DNA of 36,547 nt from Prevotella sp. (GCA_017615355.1 JAGAAJ010000026.1:1-36547); one strand, 5' to 3'; shown: positions 22,657-32,250, counted from the first letter of the stretch. Notes: a model not told the origin generated them from the letters alone. Program-made: numbers and translations.

Positions 22657-24249
22657 TTAGTTGAACAATCCAAAGCTAATGCCAACGGTCTGCAATGAGC
22701 GGTCGTCGTTGGTTTGTATGCAGTCGTAGTAGGCCTTGACGTAGGCGTTGGTGTTGATGCCTTTTACACGCAATGGGAAGAGATACTTGGCGCTGAGCTG
22801 TCCGCGGCGCCAGTTGGCATCATACCACGTCAAATCGGGCACAAGCACCTGCTGGGCAAAGTCGGTGGTGGCGTCGGCCAGCTGCAGGTCGGCCTTCGTC
22901 GAGGGGCTGTAAGTGGCCGTGGCGTCTATCCATAGACGGCCGTCGAAGAAGCCGTAGCCACCCTCGAAGCTGAGGCTCAGACGCTGCCAGTCCAGCTCGG
23001 AGGTGTGCAGCAGATGCTGGATGTTGTCACCTTGCAACGCTGCCGCCAGGCCCACATAGCTCTTCACGTCATCCACGCCCACACGGTTCAGGCGATAGTG
23101 GATGCTGACGTCGTAGGGAAGCCGCTGGAAACGCTTCTTATACACCATCTGCGTGTCGTAGTGAAAGCTGGTGTAACCCTTCTCGGGGTCACGTTCCTGA
23201 ACGAGTGTCTGACGGTACTCGTCGGCAGAGCCCTCACTCGTCTTTTCCTCGAAATCAATCTCATGCAACAGGGCCTTGTGACGTATGCGGTGCCGCGAGG
23301 TGAAGCTATAAATATAAGATGTGTACTTGCCTGGCGAGTATTTGTATTGTCCCCAGGCATCCTCGGTGGCGCGTGCAATGCCGAAGGTGTTCACGCTGTT
23401 GTAAGGGCACTCGTCGCGATAGATGGTCCATTTGCGCATGGCAAAGCTCAGCTCGGCACCCAGTTCGTGGCGCACCCACTCACGTGAAAAGCCCTTATAG
23501 CCGCCAACGGTGCCCGTAGCTGCTTCCATACCGCTCATCACGTAGTATTTCAGGTTGGGGTCTTCCTGCACGGTGACCAGGCCGGGCAGCTTCTCCTTGC
23601 GGCGGTCGTAGTGGCCGCTGAGACCTAGGGTGTAGTCGTCGTCATAGCCGAAGGTGTAGGCTACCGAGGGTGTCACGCGGTATTGCAGCAGCTCGTTTCG
23701 TGAGCGAGGGTCGCGCAGACGGCTCTGGTCGCCCACCTTGTAGTCAAGACGTGCGCCCAAGGTCAGCTTCCCTACCGGTCCGCATACGTTCTCGCGTATC
23801 GGCATCGTGCCGATGGCGGCAGTAAGGTCGAAGAGCTGCGTGTCATATTTGCCCTTGATGCTGCTGCCCGTATAGAAAGGAGAGCCGTCGAAGGGGTCCC
23901 AGATGTCGGCCCAAGCACGCTCCTTCGTACGGTCCATGCCAAAGGTAAAGCGTCCGTAGGCCTTGAGATATTTGCCGATGCTCTGATAGCGCTCCGTATC
24001 GAAGGCCAGCATATTACGTTGCCCGCCATCCTGCACACGATGGTAGTCGCCCGAGCGGTGGCTCAGGTCGAAGTGGGCATAGCCACGGTTTAGCTGGAAG
24101 GGGTTGTCAATCGACAGGCCCGCGGCATTATCCGTCAGACGCCACAGCTCCGTAGCATCCTGAAAACGATACTGGCTCTCCTGCGCCAGGCTGGCTAGTG
24201 GAACTAGGTTCACTAGTGATACTAGTATGACCAGATATTTCTTATTCAT
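22657..24249 (-). CDS. DUF6850-type outer-membrane beta-barrel protein
   Basis: 530 residues from the ATG at 24249, which overlaps the stop of the DUF4876 lipoprotein gene by 8 bases (ATGAATAA). The frame runs back to 24411, but MNKKYLVIL begins the signal peptide. The rest shows alternating beta strands, aromatic girdles and a C-terminal Phe-Asn after GISFGLF, as in large outer-membrane barrels. DUF6850 barrels are, from memory, found next to DUF4876 proteins and TonB receptors in Bacteroidetes. The signal peptide is encoded by a period-9 array (LVI LVS LVN LVP LAS LAQ). Likely role: surface partner of the receptor. Confidence 0.82.
   Translation of the reverse strand: MNKKYLVILVSLVNLVPLASLAQESQYRFQDATELWRLTDNAAGLSIDNPFQLNRGYAHFDLSHRSGDYHRVQDGGQRNMLAFDTERYQSIGKYLKAYGRFTFGMDRTKERAWADIWDPFDGSPFYTGSSIKGKYDTQLFDLTAAIGTMPIRENVCGPVGKLTLGARLDYKVGDQSRLRDPRSRNELLQYRVTPSVAYTFGYDDDYTLGLSGHYDRRKEKLPGLVTVQEDPNLKYYVMSGMEAATGTVGGYKGFSREWVRHELGAELSFAMRKWTIYRDECPYNSVNTFGIARATEDAWGQYKYSPGKYTSYIYSFTSRHRIRHKALLHEIDFEEKTSEGSADEYRQTLVQERDPEKGYTSFHYDTQMVYKKRFQRLPYDVSIHYRLNRVGVDDVKSYVGLAAALQGDNIQHLLHTSELDWQRLSLSFEGGYGFFDGRLWIDATATYSPSTKADLQLADATTDFAQQVLVPDLTWYDANWRRGQLSAKYLFPLRVKGINTNAYVKAYYDCIQTNDDRSLQTVGISFGLFN
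24181..24234. repeat. six nonamers encoding the signal peptide of the DUF6850 barrel
   Basis: Six 9-base units exactly in codon register. On the coding strand they read CTGGTCATA, CTAGTATCA, CTAGTGAAC, CTAGTTCCA, CTAGCCAGC and CTGGCGCAG. They form the whole hydrophobic core and cleavage site. Confidence 0.93.
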
Positions 24250-25462
24250 CGTATTCACGGGGCTTGATAGTGGTGGAAACTTGGAAGTCGGCAGACGAGT
24301 TGTTGGTGTCGGCCAGAATCTTGCGGCCATCCTCGGTAACGCGGACTGTGCGGCGATAGACCACCTCGCCCGACTTGCCGTTGGAGGCGTTGATATAGAC
24401 GTAGCCCGCATCGATGTCGGAGTAGAGACGCTTCGAGCTGGGTTCAGGGCCTGTGGTCGTCTTGTTGGACAGGCACTCTACGCCATCGATGACATAGCGC
24501 TTGGGCAACAACTTGAACAGTTGACCTGCAGTCTTACCATAAGGATAGACCAGCGGCCAGTCATTGATGTTGTCGTCGTTGGTGCGGAAGATGACGACAC
24601 CCATCAGACCCGTGTTCTGGAAGTTGATGTACGTCATATTGCTGTAGGAGCAGTAGATGACAGGCAGCGTGGGCGTGGCGGGGTTGTTCTGGATGCGGGC
24701 GCGGCTGTCCTTCGCCTCGAAGTCGGCATCCAAAAGGCTGTGTTCAAACTGTGACACATCGGAGTGGTCGACGGCAGAGTTGGTAATCAGCAGCGTACCG
24801 CCTGGCTGTATCATAACGGGGCTGTCAGCAGGAATCTGGAAAATCTGCTTCACCACCAGCACGGAGTCGGCATAGGCCTCATGCAGGTTGTCCAGCGTGT
24901 AGGCCTGCGGGTTGTCGGTCTCGGTAAATCCGATATAGAGACCGCTCACGTCGGTGGGCGTGGCACTCTGGTTGTACAACTCCATATACTGGCCGGCGGT
25001 ATAGGCGCGTGTGGTGCCTTCGTAGGCCGAGCCGGCGTAGTAAATCTTGCTGATGAGGATGTCCTGGTTGATGCTGAGCAAAGTAGACAACGTAACGGTC
25101 TGACCGTCGGTCTGAAGCAGGCAGGTGTTCTGGCTGCCGCTGACGGTACAACTGGTGCCGCCGGTCAGCTCCTTGCCCGTAAGCTGCTGGTATTCGCTGG
25201 CGCTGAGTTCCCACGAACAGCTGATGTCATAGATATCGGGCACGAGGTCGCTGAATGTAGCGATGCCCTGGGCGTCGGTCTCGGCCTGCAGACGCTGGCC
25301 GCCGACGGTCATTGTCACAGTATGTCCGGCCAAGGCACCCGTCGATGCCAGCTCGTCAGGCAACTGCAGCTGGATGCGCGCAGAAATCTCCTTCGTGGCA
25401 TCGCTGAAGTCGGCGCAGGATGCAAAAAGCAGCAGAATGGGAAGGTATAATAGCGCTTTCAT
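24242..25462 (-). CDS. DUF4876 lipoprotein
   Basis: 406 residues with a lipoprotein signal peptide, LLLFASC, so Cys16 is the lipidated residue. Residues about 24-130 form a carboxypeptidase-regulatory-like or Ig-like beta domain (IQLQLPDELASTGALAG...). About 137-400 is DUF4876: ISKIYYAGSAYEG, YMELYNQSATPTDVSGLYIGF, VVKQIFQIPADSPV and a DHSDVSQFE stretch. It is the paralogue of the 19218-20702 protein. It lies 47 bases after the TonB receptor gene and overlaps the barrel gene. It probably sits at the outer membrane and binds the receptor ligand or contacts the receptor. Confidence 0.9.
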   Translation of the reverse strand: MKALLYLPILLLFASCADFSDATKEISARIQLQLPDELASTGALAGHTVTMTVGGQRLQAETDAQGIATFSDLVPDIYDISCSWELSASEYQQLTGKELTGGTSCTVSGSQNTCLLQTDGQTVTLSTLLSINQDILISKIYYAGSAYEGTTRAYTAGQYMELYNQSATPTDVSGLYIGFTETDNPQAYTLDNLHEAYADSVLVVKQIFQIPADSPVMIQPGGTLLITNSAVDHSDVSQFEHSLLDADFEAKDSRARIQNNPATPTLPVIYCSYSNMTYINFQNTGLMGVVIFRTNDDNINDWPLVYPYGKTAGQLFKLLPKRYVIDGVECLSNKTTTGPEPSSKRLYSDIDAGYVYINASNGKSGEVVYRRTVRVTEDGRKILADTNNSSADFQVSTTIKPREYDE

Positions 25463-25470
25463 TATTCTTT

Positions 25471-25515
25471 GGTTTTATGAACTTATGGGGCTTATAGGTC
25501 TTATGAGACTTATAG
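25471..25515. repeat. about five nonamers between the TonB receptor and DUF4876 genes
   Basis: On the coding strand: CTATAAGTC, TCATAAGAC, CTATAAGCC, CCATAAGTT, CATAAAACC. ATAA recurs every 9 bases. The array begins in the receptor's last codon and stop and fills the intergenic gap, giving tandem in-frame stops. Confidence 0.85.
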
Positions 25516-28242
25516 GTTGAGCGACAGCTCTGCACCAAACTGGAACGTGCCAGTATTGCGCTGTGTCAACGTGGTCGTAGTATTGTTGTGCAGGAACGGC
25601 TCGTAGAAGAGGGCGTTGTTCACATAGAGCGACAGCTGTCCCATGCGGCCTAATTCCTTAGTGAGACGTGCCTGCAGGTTCCAGGTGACTGGCGTCTTCG
25701 TCGGGTCGTTGTCGGTGGTACGGATGGCGAGGTCGCTGACGCTCACCTGACCGCCATCGAAGCTAATGTCTGTCTGTCCTTGGCTCAGCTCGTGATAGAC
25801 GAGGTCGGACGTGATGTATCCGATGGCATTCTTGTCGGCTGTGAAGCTCCAGTTGGAGTTATGCCAGATAGCCTGTGCCGTAAACGAGGCCACCATGTGC
25901 AGCTGTGGGATATGGGTGATGGCCCGTAGCGTAGTGAGGAAGCGGCGGTAGCGCGAATAGTCCAGGCCGCTGGGATAGACCACCTTCACGGGCGTCAGAC
26001 CATAGCTGGAGTAGGCCGTAGGCAGGAGGGCGGCCTTGATGCTCTGTGCGTTCAAATCGGTGCTCCATGTCTTCGTCTCGCTCCAAGCACCACTCACGTT
26101 GAAGGTGGTGTGCAAAGGCTTCACCTCGCCTAAGTCGAAGTCTATCTCGACGCCACGGTTTACGGTAGTATTGGTATTACCTATTTTTCCTGTTGTCGAG
26201 AAGATCAGATCCTGGCGGTCATAGCCCGTGGTGAAGTCATACTGGCCACCCGCCATCGGCGGCAGGGCGCTGAAGAAGTTGGAGGTATAGGTAAAGTATT
26301 CGGTGGCAGCGCCGAAGCCGTTGGGTGTCTTGTCGCGATAGGCCAACAGGCTGAGCTTGCGCTTTCCAGGCAGCTTGATGTCGATGCCGCCCTCAATCTT
26401 CGTAGTCGTGGCGTTCTTCAGTCCCTTCGATTTCTCCACCTCATATACCTGGGTATGATAGGCCATCATTTGCTGCGAACCATCCTGCGGCATATAGTTC
26501 ACGGCCACACGGTCTTCGTATTTCTTGTCAGGGTACAGATAAGCGAGGCCTGGCGTCTTCGCGTTCATACCGATGCCAACACGGATGTCGAGCCACTTGG
26601 CAGGCGTTATGCAAACATTCAGACGCGGCGACAGCGCCGTGGTGCTGACGTCGCTAAAGGGCTGCAATGCGGTGAAACGCAAGCCTAGATTTACACGCAT
26701 GCGCTGCACGCTGTTAAAGTTGTAGAGGAATTGGTCTTCAATGAAGGCTGACATCTGGTGCAGGCCGGGAATATCGTTGAAGGCACGGGGACGTCCGTCG
26801 GAGTTGGGGCGTAGCGGCAGTTCTTCGTTCTCGTTGTAGTAGCCACGGCCGCTGTTCCAGTCATAATGATAGTCGAAGCCCAGCTTGAAGTTTTGCAGCG
26901 CCTTGCCATTGCGCAGGAAGAAATCGTCAGTCAGCTTAGCATAGACGTTGCCCGGCCGACTCTCAGTCTTTCCCGTGGCGAGATAGATAGAGGTGGCGAA
27001 GGGTACCTCATAGTAGCCCGTCTGCATAGCGGTAATGATGGGCAGCAGACCTGTGCTGTTACCTACAAGCGACGTATTCTTGTCGTTAACCTGCGTAAGG
27101 CTCAGGCCTATGGTGTATTTCAGCGAGCGGGCCAACGGCTTGTCAAGGCGTACGCGTCCGTTGTGGGTGAGGCTGAAGGATGTGGAAAGGTTTTTCTTCT
27201 CCGTGCCGTCCTGGATGGCGTCAGGATCATTGCCCGTCCAGTCCTTCGTCTGTGTGAAGCGCAGCTTCGTGTCGGTGTGCCATTTCTTCGAGAAGTCGAT
27301 GCCGTAGCCCACGTTGGCGGTGTAGCGGTCGTAGCTGCGTGTCTTGTAGCGTGGGTCACCCCAGGCCTTGGCGTAGTCGGCGCTGACATTAAGGATTCCG
27401 GCAGAGCCCAACGAAAAACCCTTGCCCACAGAGAAATTCTGGAGGCCAGGGTTGATTTTGGCTTTCACTTGCAAGGGCGTGAGGCCCACCTTTGAGTGCA
27501 CGACGACGAGACCGCTGGTCAAATCGCCATATTCTGCCGACGGGATACCGCGGATGATTTCGACATTGTCAATATTGTCAGCCGAGATCTGGCGCAGATC
27601 AGTACCCGTGAAGGCGGTGCTGGAGAACGTGCCCTGCGTCATCTGTCCGTTGTTCGAGATAGGCATTCCGTCGACGACGATGCTGGCGCCGAAGGCCGCC
27701 GTGTTGTTGTTCACCAGCGTACGCAGCTGCAGGTTGGACTGCTGTGTCAGGTCGTGATTGCCCATCACCTGTCCGGGCAACAGCTGCATCACATCGGCCA
27801 GCGAGGTGGCCTGCAGGTGGTCGATGGCCTGCCGCCCCACGATACTGGCCGTAGAGGCACCGCTCTCACGCACCTTGGCCGTGACGGTGACCTCCTTCAG
27901 CGCTAACGACGACGACACCATCTTAAGCTGTAGCGACAGGTCTTTGTTCATCACTAGCTGCTGTTCGATGGTCTCCATACCGACGTAGCGCACACGCAGG
28001 GTGTAGCGCCCCTCGGGAATGTTGGGCAGCGTGGCCCGGCCGTCAAGGTCAGTAGTAGTGACGATGGTGGTGGGCAGCAGCTCGACGGTAGCCATGATAA
28101 CGGCATCGCCCGTGGCTTTCTCCGTCACATTGATGCGTAGGGTGTGTCCCGCCTGTTGTGCCAACAAGCACAGTCGCGGTCCCACCACCAGCATCAGTAT
28201 GACGGCAAGCCTTGCTAAGAATGTCGTCTTCGTCGTTTTCAT
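25510..28242 (-). CDS. TonB-dependent outer-membrane receptor
   Basis: 910 residues, signal peptide 1-29 (ending LLAQ). Residues about 32-110 form a carboxypeptidase-D-regulatory-like domain (INVTEKATGDAVIMATVEL). A plug domain follows (LADVMQLLPGQV near 143, GASIVVDGMPIS near 180, DNIDNVEIIRGIPSAEYGDLTSG near 213). The 22-strand-type barrel ends in TFQFGAELSLNL. No SusD partner is present, so it is not a polysaccharide SusC/D pair; DUF4876, DUF6850 and HMA partners suggest a metal or metal-complex ligand. The start is 6 bases after the asd stop, so it is probably co-transcribed with asd. Confidence 0.94.
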   Translation of the reverse strand: MKTTKTTFLARLAVILMLVVGPRLCLLAQQAGHTLRINVTEKATGDAVIMATVELLPTTIVTTTDLDGRATLPNIPEGRYTLRVRYVGMETIEQQLVMNKDLSLQLKMVSSSLALKEVTVTAKVRESGASTASIVGRQAIDHLQATSLADVMQLLPGQVMGNHDLTQQSNLQLRTLVNNNTAAFGASIVVDGMPISNNGQMTQGTFSSTAFTGTDLRQISADNIDNVEIIRGIPSAEYGDLTSGLVVVHSKVGLTPLQVKAKINPGLQNFSVGKGFSLGSAGILNVSADYAKAWGDPRYKTRSYDRYTANVGYGIDFSKKWHTDTKLRFTQTKDWTGNDPDAIQDGTEKKNLSTSFSLTHNGRVRLDKPLARSLKYTIGLSLTQVNDKNTSLVGNSTGLLPIITAMQTGYYEVPFATSIYLATGKTESRPGNVYAKLTDDFFLRNGKALQNFKLGFDYHYDWNSGRGYYNENEELPLRPNSDGRPRAFNDIPGLHQMSAFIEDQFLYNFNSVQRMRVNLGLRFTALQPFSDVSTTALSPRLNVCITPAKWLDIRVGIGMNAKTPGLAYLYPDKKYEDRVAVNYMPQDGSQQMMAYHTQVYEVEKSKGLKNATTTKIEGGIDIKLPGKRKLSLLAYRDKTPNGFGAATEYFTYTSNFFSALPPMAGGQYDFTTGYDRQDLIFSTTGKIGNTNTTVNRGVEIDFDLGEVKPLHTTFNVSGAWSETKTWSTDLNAQSIKAALLPTAYSSYGLTPVKVVYPSGLDYSRYRRFLTTLRAITHIPQLHMVASFTAQAIWHNSNWSFTADKNAIGYITSDLVYHELSQGQTDISFDGGQVSVSDLAIRTTDNDPTKTPVTWNLQARLTKELGRMGQLSLYVNNALFYEPFLHNNTTTTLTQRNTGTFQFGAELSLNL

Positions 28243-28248
28243 AAAAAA

Positions 28249-29262
28249 TCACTTTACGTTACCTACACGGATGAGGTATTCGCCTATCTGCACGGCGTTC
28301 AGCGCAGCGCCCTTACGGATCTGGTCGCCCGAGAGCCAGAATGTCAGGCCATTGTCGTCGCTGAGATCCTTGCGCACACGGCCCACGAAGACATCATCCT
28401 TGCCGGCTGTATGGAGCGGCATGGGATAGGTGAGGGTAGCGGGGTCATCGACGAGCTGGCAGCCAGGTGCGTTGGCGATAGCCTGCTGGGCCTCCTCCAC
28501 GCTGAGCGGGCGCTCCGTCTCAATCCATACACTCTCAGAATGGCTGCGCAACGAGCTGACACGTACACACATAGCCGAGCACTTCGCATCGGTATGCATG
28601 ATTTTGCGCGTCTCGTTGAACATCTTCATCTCTTCCTTCGTATAGCCGTTGGGCTGGAAGACGTCAATTTGCGGGATGACGTTATAAGCCAGCTGGTGCG
28701 GGAATTTCTTGATGGTCTGCACCTCGCCGGTCTCCACGATTTCCTTATACTGCTGCTGCAGCTCGGCCATAGCTGCGGCTCCAGCACCCGAGGCACTCTG
28801 ATAGCTGGCCACATGGATGCGCTTGATGTGACTGAGCTGCTCAAGCGGCTGCAGGACTACCACCATCATTATCGTGGTGCAGTTGGGGTTGGCAATGATA
28901 CCACGCGGACGGTTGAGGGCATCCTCTGCGTTGCACTCAGGCACCACGAGGGGCACGTCGTCGTCCATGCGGAAGGCCGAGCTGTTGTCAATCATCACAC
29001 AACCGTATTTCGTAATGTCGGCAGCGAACTCCTTCGACGTGCCAGCACCAGCGCTGGTGAAGGCAATGTCTATGTCCTTGAAGTCATCATTGTGCTGCAG
29101 AAGCTTTACTGTCAACTCCTTTCCGCGGAAGGTATATTTTGTGCCGGCACTGCGCTCAGAGCCAAACAGTACGAGTTCATCCATTGGAAAATTCCTCTCA
29201 TCGAGCAGGCGCAGAAACTCCTGCCCCACGGCGCCTGAAGCGCCTACAATAGCTACTTTCAT
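28249..29262 (-). CDS. asd: aspartate-semialdehyde dehydrogenase
   Basis: 337 residues, the usual length. The N-terminal [10 protein letters not shown] is the NADP-binding loop, ANPNCTT carries the nucleophile Cys128, SYQSASGAG near 153-161 is the substrate loop, and the Arg-His pair lies in [12 protein letters not shown] near 235. It reduces aspartyl phosphate to aspartate semialdehyde for lysine/diaminopimelate, threonine and methionine synthesis in the cytoplasm. It has a promoter on the minus strand (29298-29305) and heads the receptor run, with a 6-base gap to the TonB receptor gene. Confidence 0.97.
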   Translation of the reverse strand: MKVAIVGASGAVGQEFLRLLDERNFPMDELVLFGSERSAGTKYTFRGKELTVKLLQHNDDFKDIDIAFTSAGAGTSKEFAADITKYGCVMIDNSSAFRMDDDVPLVVPECNAEDALNRPRGIIANPNCTTIMMVVVLQPLEQLSHIKRIHVASYQSASGAGAAAMAELQQQYKEIVETGEVQTIKKFPHQLAYNVIPQIDVFQPNGYTKEEMKMFNETRKIMHTDAKCSAMCVRVSSLRSHSESVWIETERPLSVEEAQQAIANAPGCQLVDDPATLTYPMPLHTAGKDDVFVGRVRKDLSDDNGLTFWLSGDQIRKGAALNAVQIGEYLIRVGNVK

Positions 29263-29297
29263 GTTCTTTTTTGTTTAAAAATGTTACGTTTCGGTTG

Positions 29298-29355
29298 CAA
29301 AAGTAATAAAAAATCTGCGAAAGACACGCTAAACCGAACAATTTTTGTACTTTTG
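29298..29355. promoter_or_regulatory. divergent promoters of asd (minus) and the antiporter (plus)
   Basis: On the minus strand TACTTTTG (complement of 29298-29305) lies 35 bases before the asd ATG. On the plus strand TACTTTTG (29348-29355) lies 10 bases before the antiporter ATG at 29366. The -33 elements are weak on both sides and would overlap in the 42 bases between the boxes. Confidence 0.65.
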
Positions 29356-29365
29356 CACACGAAAA

Positions 29366-31513
29366 ATGATGACATTGCTTTTGGCGAAGCCTTTCATACA
29401 GGATCCCACGATGATTTTCTTCGTCGTGCTGCTCATCATTCTCCTCGCACCCATCATCATGGGCAAGCTGCGCATCCCCCATATCATCGGTATGGTGCTG
29501 GCTGGTATTCTCGTAGGACCCTTCGGGTTGAACGTGTTGGAGCGGGGTTCGTCGTTTGAGATTTTCGGACAGGTAGGTCTCTACTACATCATGTTTTTGG
29601 CCGGATTGGAGATGGACTTGGAGAGTGTGAAGAAGAACACGCGCCATTTTCTCATCTTTGGTTTGCTCACCTGTTTAGTGCCTTTGGGCCTGACCTACGT
29701 TGTGGCCACGACGGTGTTGGGCTACAGTAGCGCCACGTCGTTCCTTCTGGGCTGCATTATGGCGTCAAACACGTTGGTGGCCTATCCCATTGTGGGACGC
29801 TATGGCTTGCAGCGCCATCCATCGGTAGGCCTGAGCGTGGGCTCGTCGATGATCTCTTTGTTCTTGGCGCTGGTCATGCTGGCCGCGCTGTCGGCATCCT
29901 ATTCAGCATCCCTCTCACCTGAGGAAGGAGATGCCTTATCGGGAGGAATGAACGGGGTATGGGGCTCGCTCCTGTTCTTAGTAAAGCTAGCCGCCTACAT
30001 CGTGGGCTCGGTGATGGTCATCCCTCGTCTGACACGCTACTTTTTGCGTCGCTATAGTGACTCGGTCATGCAGTACATCTATGTGCTGTCGGTGATGTTC
30101 CTCTCTGCGGCGCTGACGTCGCTCATCGGTTTGGAGGGCATTTTCGGCGCCTTTATGTCGGGCCTCATCCTTAACAGATACATCCCACACGCCTCGCCGC
30201 TGATGAACCGCATCGAGTTCATTGGCAACGCGGTCTTCATTCCCTATTTCCTCATCGGCGTTGGTATGCTCATCAATGTCAGGACGATGTTGGAGGGTGA
30301 CGGCGTGGTATGGATTGTCTTGCTCATCGCCTTTATCGGTACCTTCGGCAAAGCCTTGGCTGCATATATCAGCAGTCTGCTGTTCCGTCTGCCTCAGCGC
30401 GACGGCAATATGATGTTCGGCCTCACGTCGGCCCATGCCGCCGGTGCCATCGCAATGGTGATGGTGGGCATGAGATTGCAACTGGTCAACGACGACATGC
30501 TCAACGGCGTGGTGATGATGATACTCGTGACTTGCATCATCTCTACCATCATGACCGAGCGTGCTGCACAGACCATTACCGTAAAGGAGAGGACGCACCT
30601 TCGTCAGTCGGGTACGACGAGCGACGATGAGAAGATACTTATCTGTGTGAAATACCCGGAGATCGCACCGCAACTGCTTAGCATGTCGCTGCTGATGCGC
30701 AATGAGGAGCTGAACCGCGGACTCGTGGCCCTGAACGTGGTTTACGACGATGAACACGCCATTAGCGGACGCGAACAGGGGCTGCGGCTCTTGGAACAGT
30801 TACAGGAGCAGGCGTCGGCCTCGGAGGTGAAAGTACAGACACAAGTGCGTCTGGCTACAAATATTGCCAATGGCATCAAGCACGCCTTCCGCGAGTTCGC
30901 CTGTTCGGAAATCGTGATGGGCATGCACGTTCATACCGACCGCAATCCTAAGTTCTGGGGCGAATTCATCCAGAGTCTCTACAACGGCCTCAACCGCCAG
31001 ATTATCCTCACCCGCTTCGTGCAGCCGCTGAACACGCTCAGACGCATACAGGTGGCCGTGCCTTCGAGGGCAGAGTTTGAGGCGGGTTTCCATCGCTGGT
31101 TGGAGCGCCTGTGCCGTCTGGCTGGACAGCTGGACTGTCGCATTCAGTTTCATGGACGCGAAGAATCCCTGGAGCTAATCCGTACTTACATCGGCACTCA
31201 CCATGCTAGCGTGCGTGCAGAATACACTCCCATGGGCCATTGGAACGAGCTTCCGCAACTGGCCTCCCGCATTGCTGACGACCACATGTTTGTCGTCATC
31301 ACAGCCCGTAAGGGTACCATTAGTTACAAGAATGCATTGGAGCGCCTGCCCGATGAGTTGCAGGAGCACTTCAATGGCAAGAATCTGATGATTATCTTCC
31401 CTGACCAGTTCGGCGCCGCCACCAAGGATGACCGCATGAGCTTCACCGAGGCCCAGCACAGCGAGGAATCCAGTATCTACGACGCCATCGCACGACTTAT
31501 CCACAAAAAATGA
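29366..31513 (+). CDS. CPA2-family cation:proton antiporter with C-terminal Usp-like domains
   Basis: 715 residues from the ATG at 29366 (next ATG at 29369); an in-frame TTG at 29345 overlaps the -7 box and is not the start. About 12 membrane helices run from residue 17 to about 405, with [20 protein letters not shown] and [11 protein letters not shown], both standard CPA2 (KefB/NhaS) motifs. The ion-site region is near [12 protein letters not shown] (about 133). The cytoplasmic part has two universal-stress-like halves: [10 protein letters not shown] near 423, and a second near 560 (RRIQVAVPS). It exchanges Na+ or K+ for H+. It overlaps the next gene by 4 bases (ATGA), so the two are translationally coupled. 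Confidence 0.93.
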   Translation: MMTLLLAKPFIQDPTMIFFVVLLIILLAPIIMGKLRIPHIIGMVLAGILVGPFGLNVLERGSSFEIFGQVGLYYIMFLAGLEMDLESVKKNTRHFLIFGLLTCLVPLGLTYVVATTVLGYSSATSFLLGCIMASNTLVAYPIVGRYGLQRHPSVGLSVGSSMISLFLALVMLAALSASYSASLSPEEGDALSGGMNGVWGSLLFLVKLAAYIVGSVMVIPRLTRYFLRRYSDSVMQYIYVLSVMFLSAALTSLIGLEGIFGAFMSGLILNRYIPHASPLMNRIEFIGNAVFIPYFLIGVGMLINVRTMLEGDGVVWIVLLIAFIGTFGKALAAYISSLLFRLPQRDGNMMFGLTSAHAAGAIAMVMVGMRLQLVNDDMLNGVVMMILVTCIISTIMTERAAQTITVKERTHLRQSGTTSDDEKILICVKYPEIAPQLLSMSLLMRNEELNRGLVALNVVYDDEHAISGREQGLRLLEQLQEQASASEVKVQTQVRLATNIANGIKHAFREFACSEIVMGMHVHTDRNPKFWGEFIQSLYNGLNRQIILTRFVQPLNTLRRIQVAVPSRAEFEAGFHRWLERLCRLAGQLDCRIQFHGREESLELIRTYIGTHHASVRAEYTPMGHWNELPQLASRIADDHMFVVITARKGTISYKNALERLPDELQEHFNGKNLMIIFPDQFGAATKDDRMSFTEAQHSEESSIYDAIARLIHKK

Positions 31514-32250
31514 TAGAAGTAAAGAACATCACCAAGAGCTTCGGCTCGCTGCAAGTCCTTAAGGGCATTGATCTGCATATCGACAAGGGCGAGATTGTGA
31601 GCATCGTAGGTCCCAGCGGTGCTGGCAAGACCACGTTGCTACAAATCATCGGCACACTCGACAAACCTGACACAGGCTCCGTGTGTGTCGATGGCATCGA
31701 CACTACCACCCTCTCGCAGAAGGCCCTTAGCGACTTCCGCAACCGCCATCTGGGCTTTGTCTTCCAGTTTCACCAGTTGTTGCCGGAGTTCACAGCCGTA
31801 GAGAACATTATGATTCCGGCGTTTATCGCTGGCACAGCAAAAAAAGAGGCAAAGACTCGTGCTGAGGAGCTGCTGCAATTCATGGGTTTGAGCGACCGTG
31901 CCCATCACAAGCCAGCTGAGCTCTCAGGCGGTGAGAAGCAGCGCATCGCCGTAGCACGTGCATTGATGAACAATCCTGCCGTTATCCTTGCTGATGAGCC
32001 GTCTGGCTCACTCGACACGCAGAACAAGCAGGAGCTTCACCAGTTGTTCTTCGACCTTCGCGACCGCTTCGGCCAGACCTTCGTTATCGTCACACACGAT
32101 GAACAGCTTGCCACCATCACCGACCGCACCATTCACATGAAAGACGGTCTGCTGGAAATTCCAGAGGCTCCATTAACCCCAGAGACCTCGTCAGCCTCAG
32201 AAGCTCCAGAGGTCCAAGTTGTTCAAGATACCCCAGAAGAAAATGATTAA
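31510..32250 (+). CDS. LolD-like ABC transporter ATP-binding protein with a repeat-encoded C-terminal tail
   Basis: 246 residues. Walker [10 protein letters not shown] at 34-42, Q-loop [11 protein letters not shown] near 85-95, signature LSGGEKQR at 138-145, Walker B VILADEP at 158-164 and the switch His in VTHD near 196. This is the MacB/LolD class, which works with FtsX-like permeases in lipoprotein release or efflux; no permease is adjacent. The last 27 residues ([17 protein letters not shown] and on) are acidic, Pro/Ser/Thr-rich and encoded by nine nonamers; usual LolD proteins of about 220 residues lack this. It overlaps the antiporter by 4 bases and the CvfB-like gene by 8. Confidence 0.92.
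   Translation: MIEVKNITKSFGSLQVLKGIDLHIDKGEIVSIVGPSGAGKTTLLQIIGTLDKPDTGSVCVDGIDTTTLSQKALSDFRNRHLGFVFQFHQLLPEFTAVENIMIPAFIAGTAKKEAKTRAEELLQFMGLSDRAHHKPAELSGGEKQRIAVARALMNNPAVILADEPSGSLDTQNKQELHQLFFDLRDRFGQTFVIVTHDEQLATITDRTIHMKDGLLEIPEAPLTPETSSASEAPEVQVVQDTPEEND
32161..32241. repeat. nine nonamers encoding the C-terminal tail of the LolD-like ATPase
   Basis: 81 bases, exactly nine codon-phased 9-base units beginning CCAGAGGCT, CCATTAACC, CCAGAGACC and ending CCAGAAGAA. They encode [27 protein letters not shown]. The array ends one base before the ATG of the next gene (32243). Confidence 0.93.

Noticed and set aside
25510..28242. SusC/SusD-type polysaccharide utilisation pair
   Set aside because: No SusD-like lipoprotein follows the receptor. 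The following lipoprotein is DUF4876, and glycoside hydrolases of the window are about 12 kb away in other operons.
29345..29347. TTG start for the antiporter
   Set aside because: It lies upstream of the predicted transcription start and encodes residues not seen in the family; the ATG pair at 29366/29369 fits.
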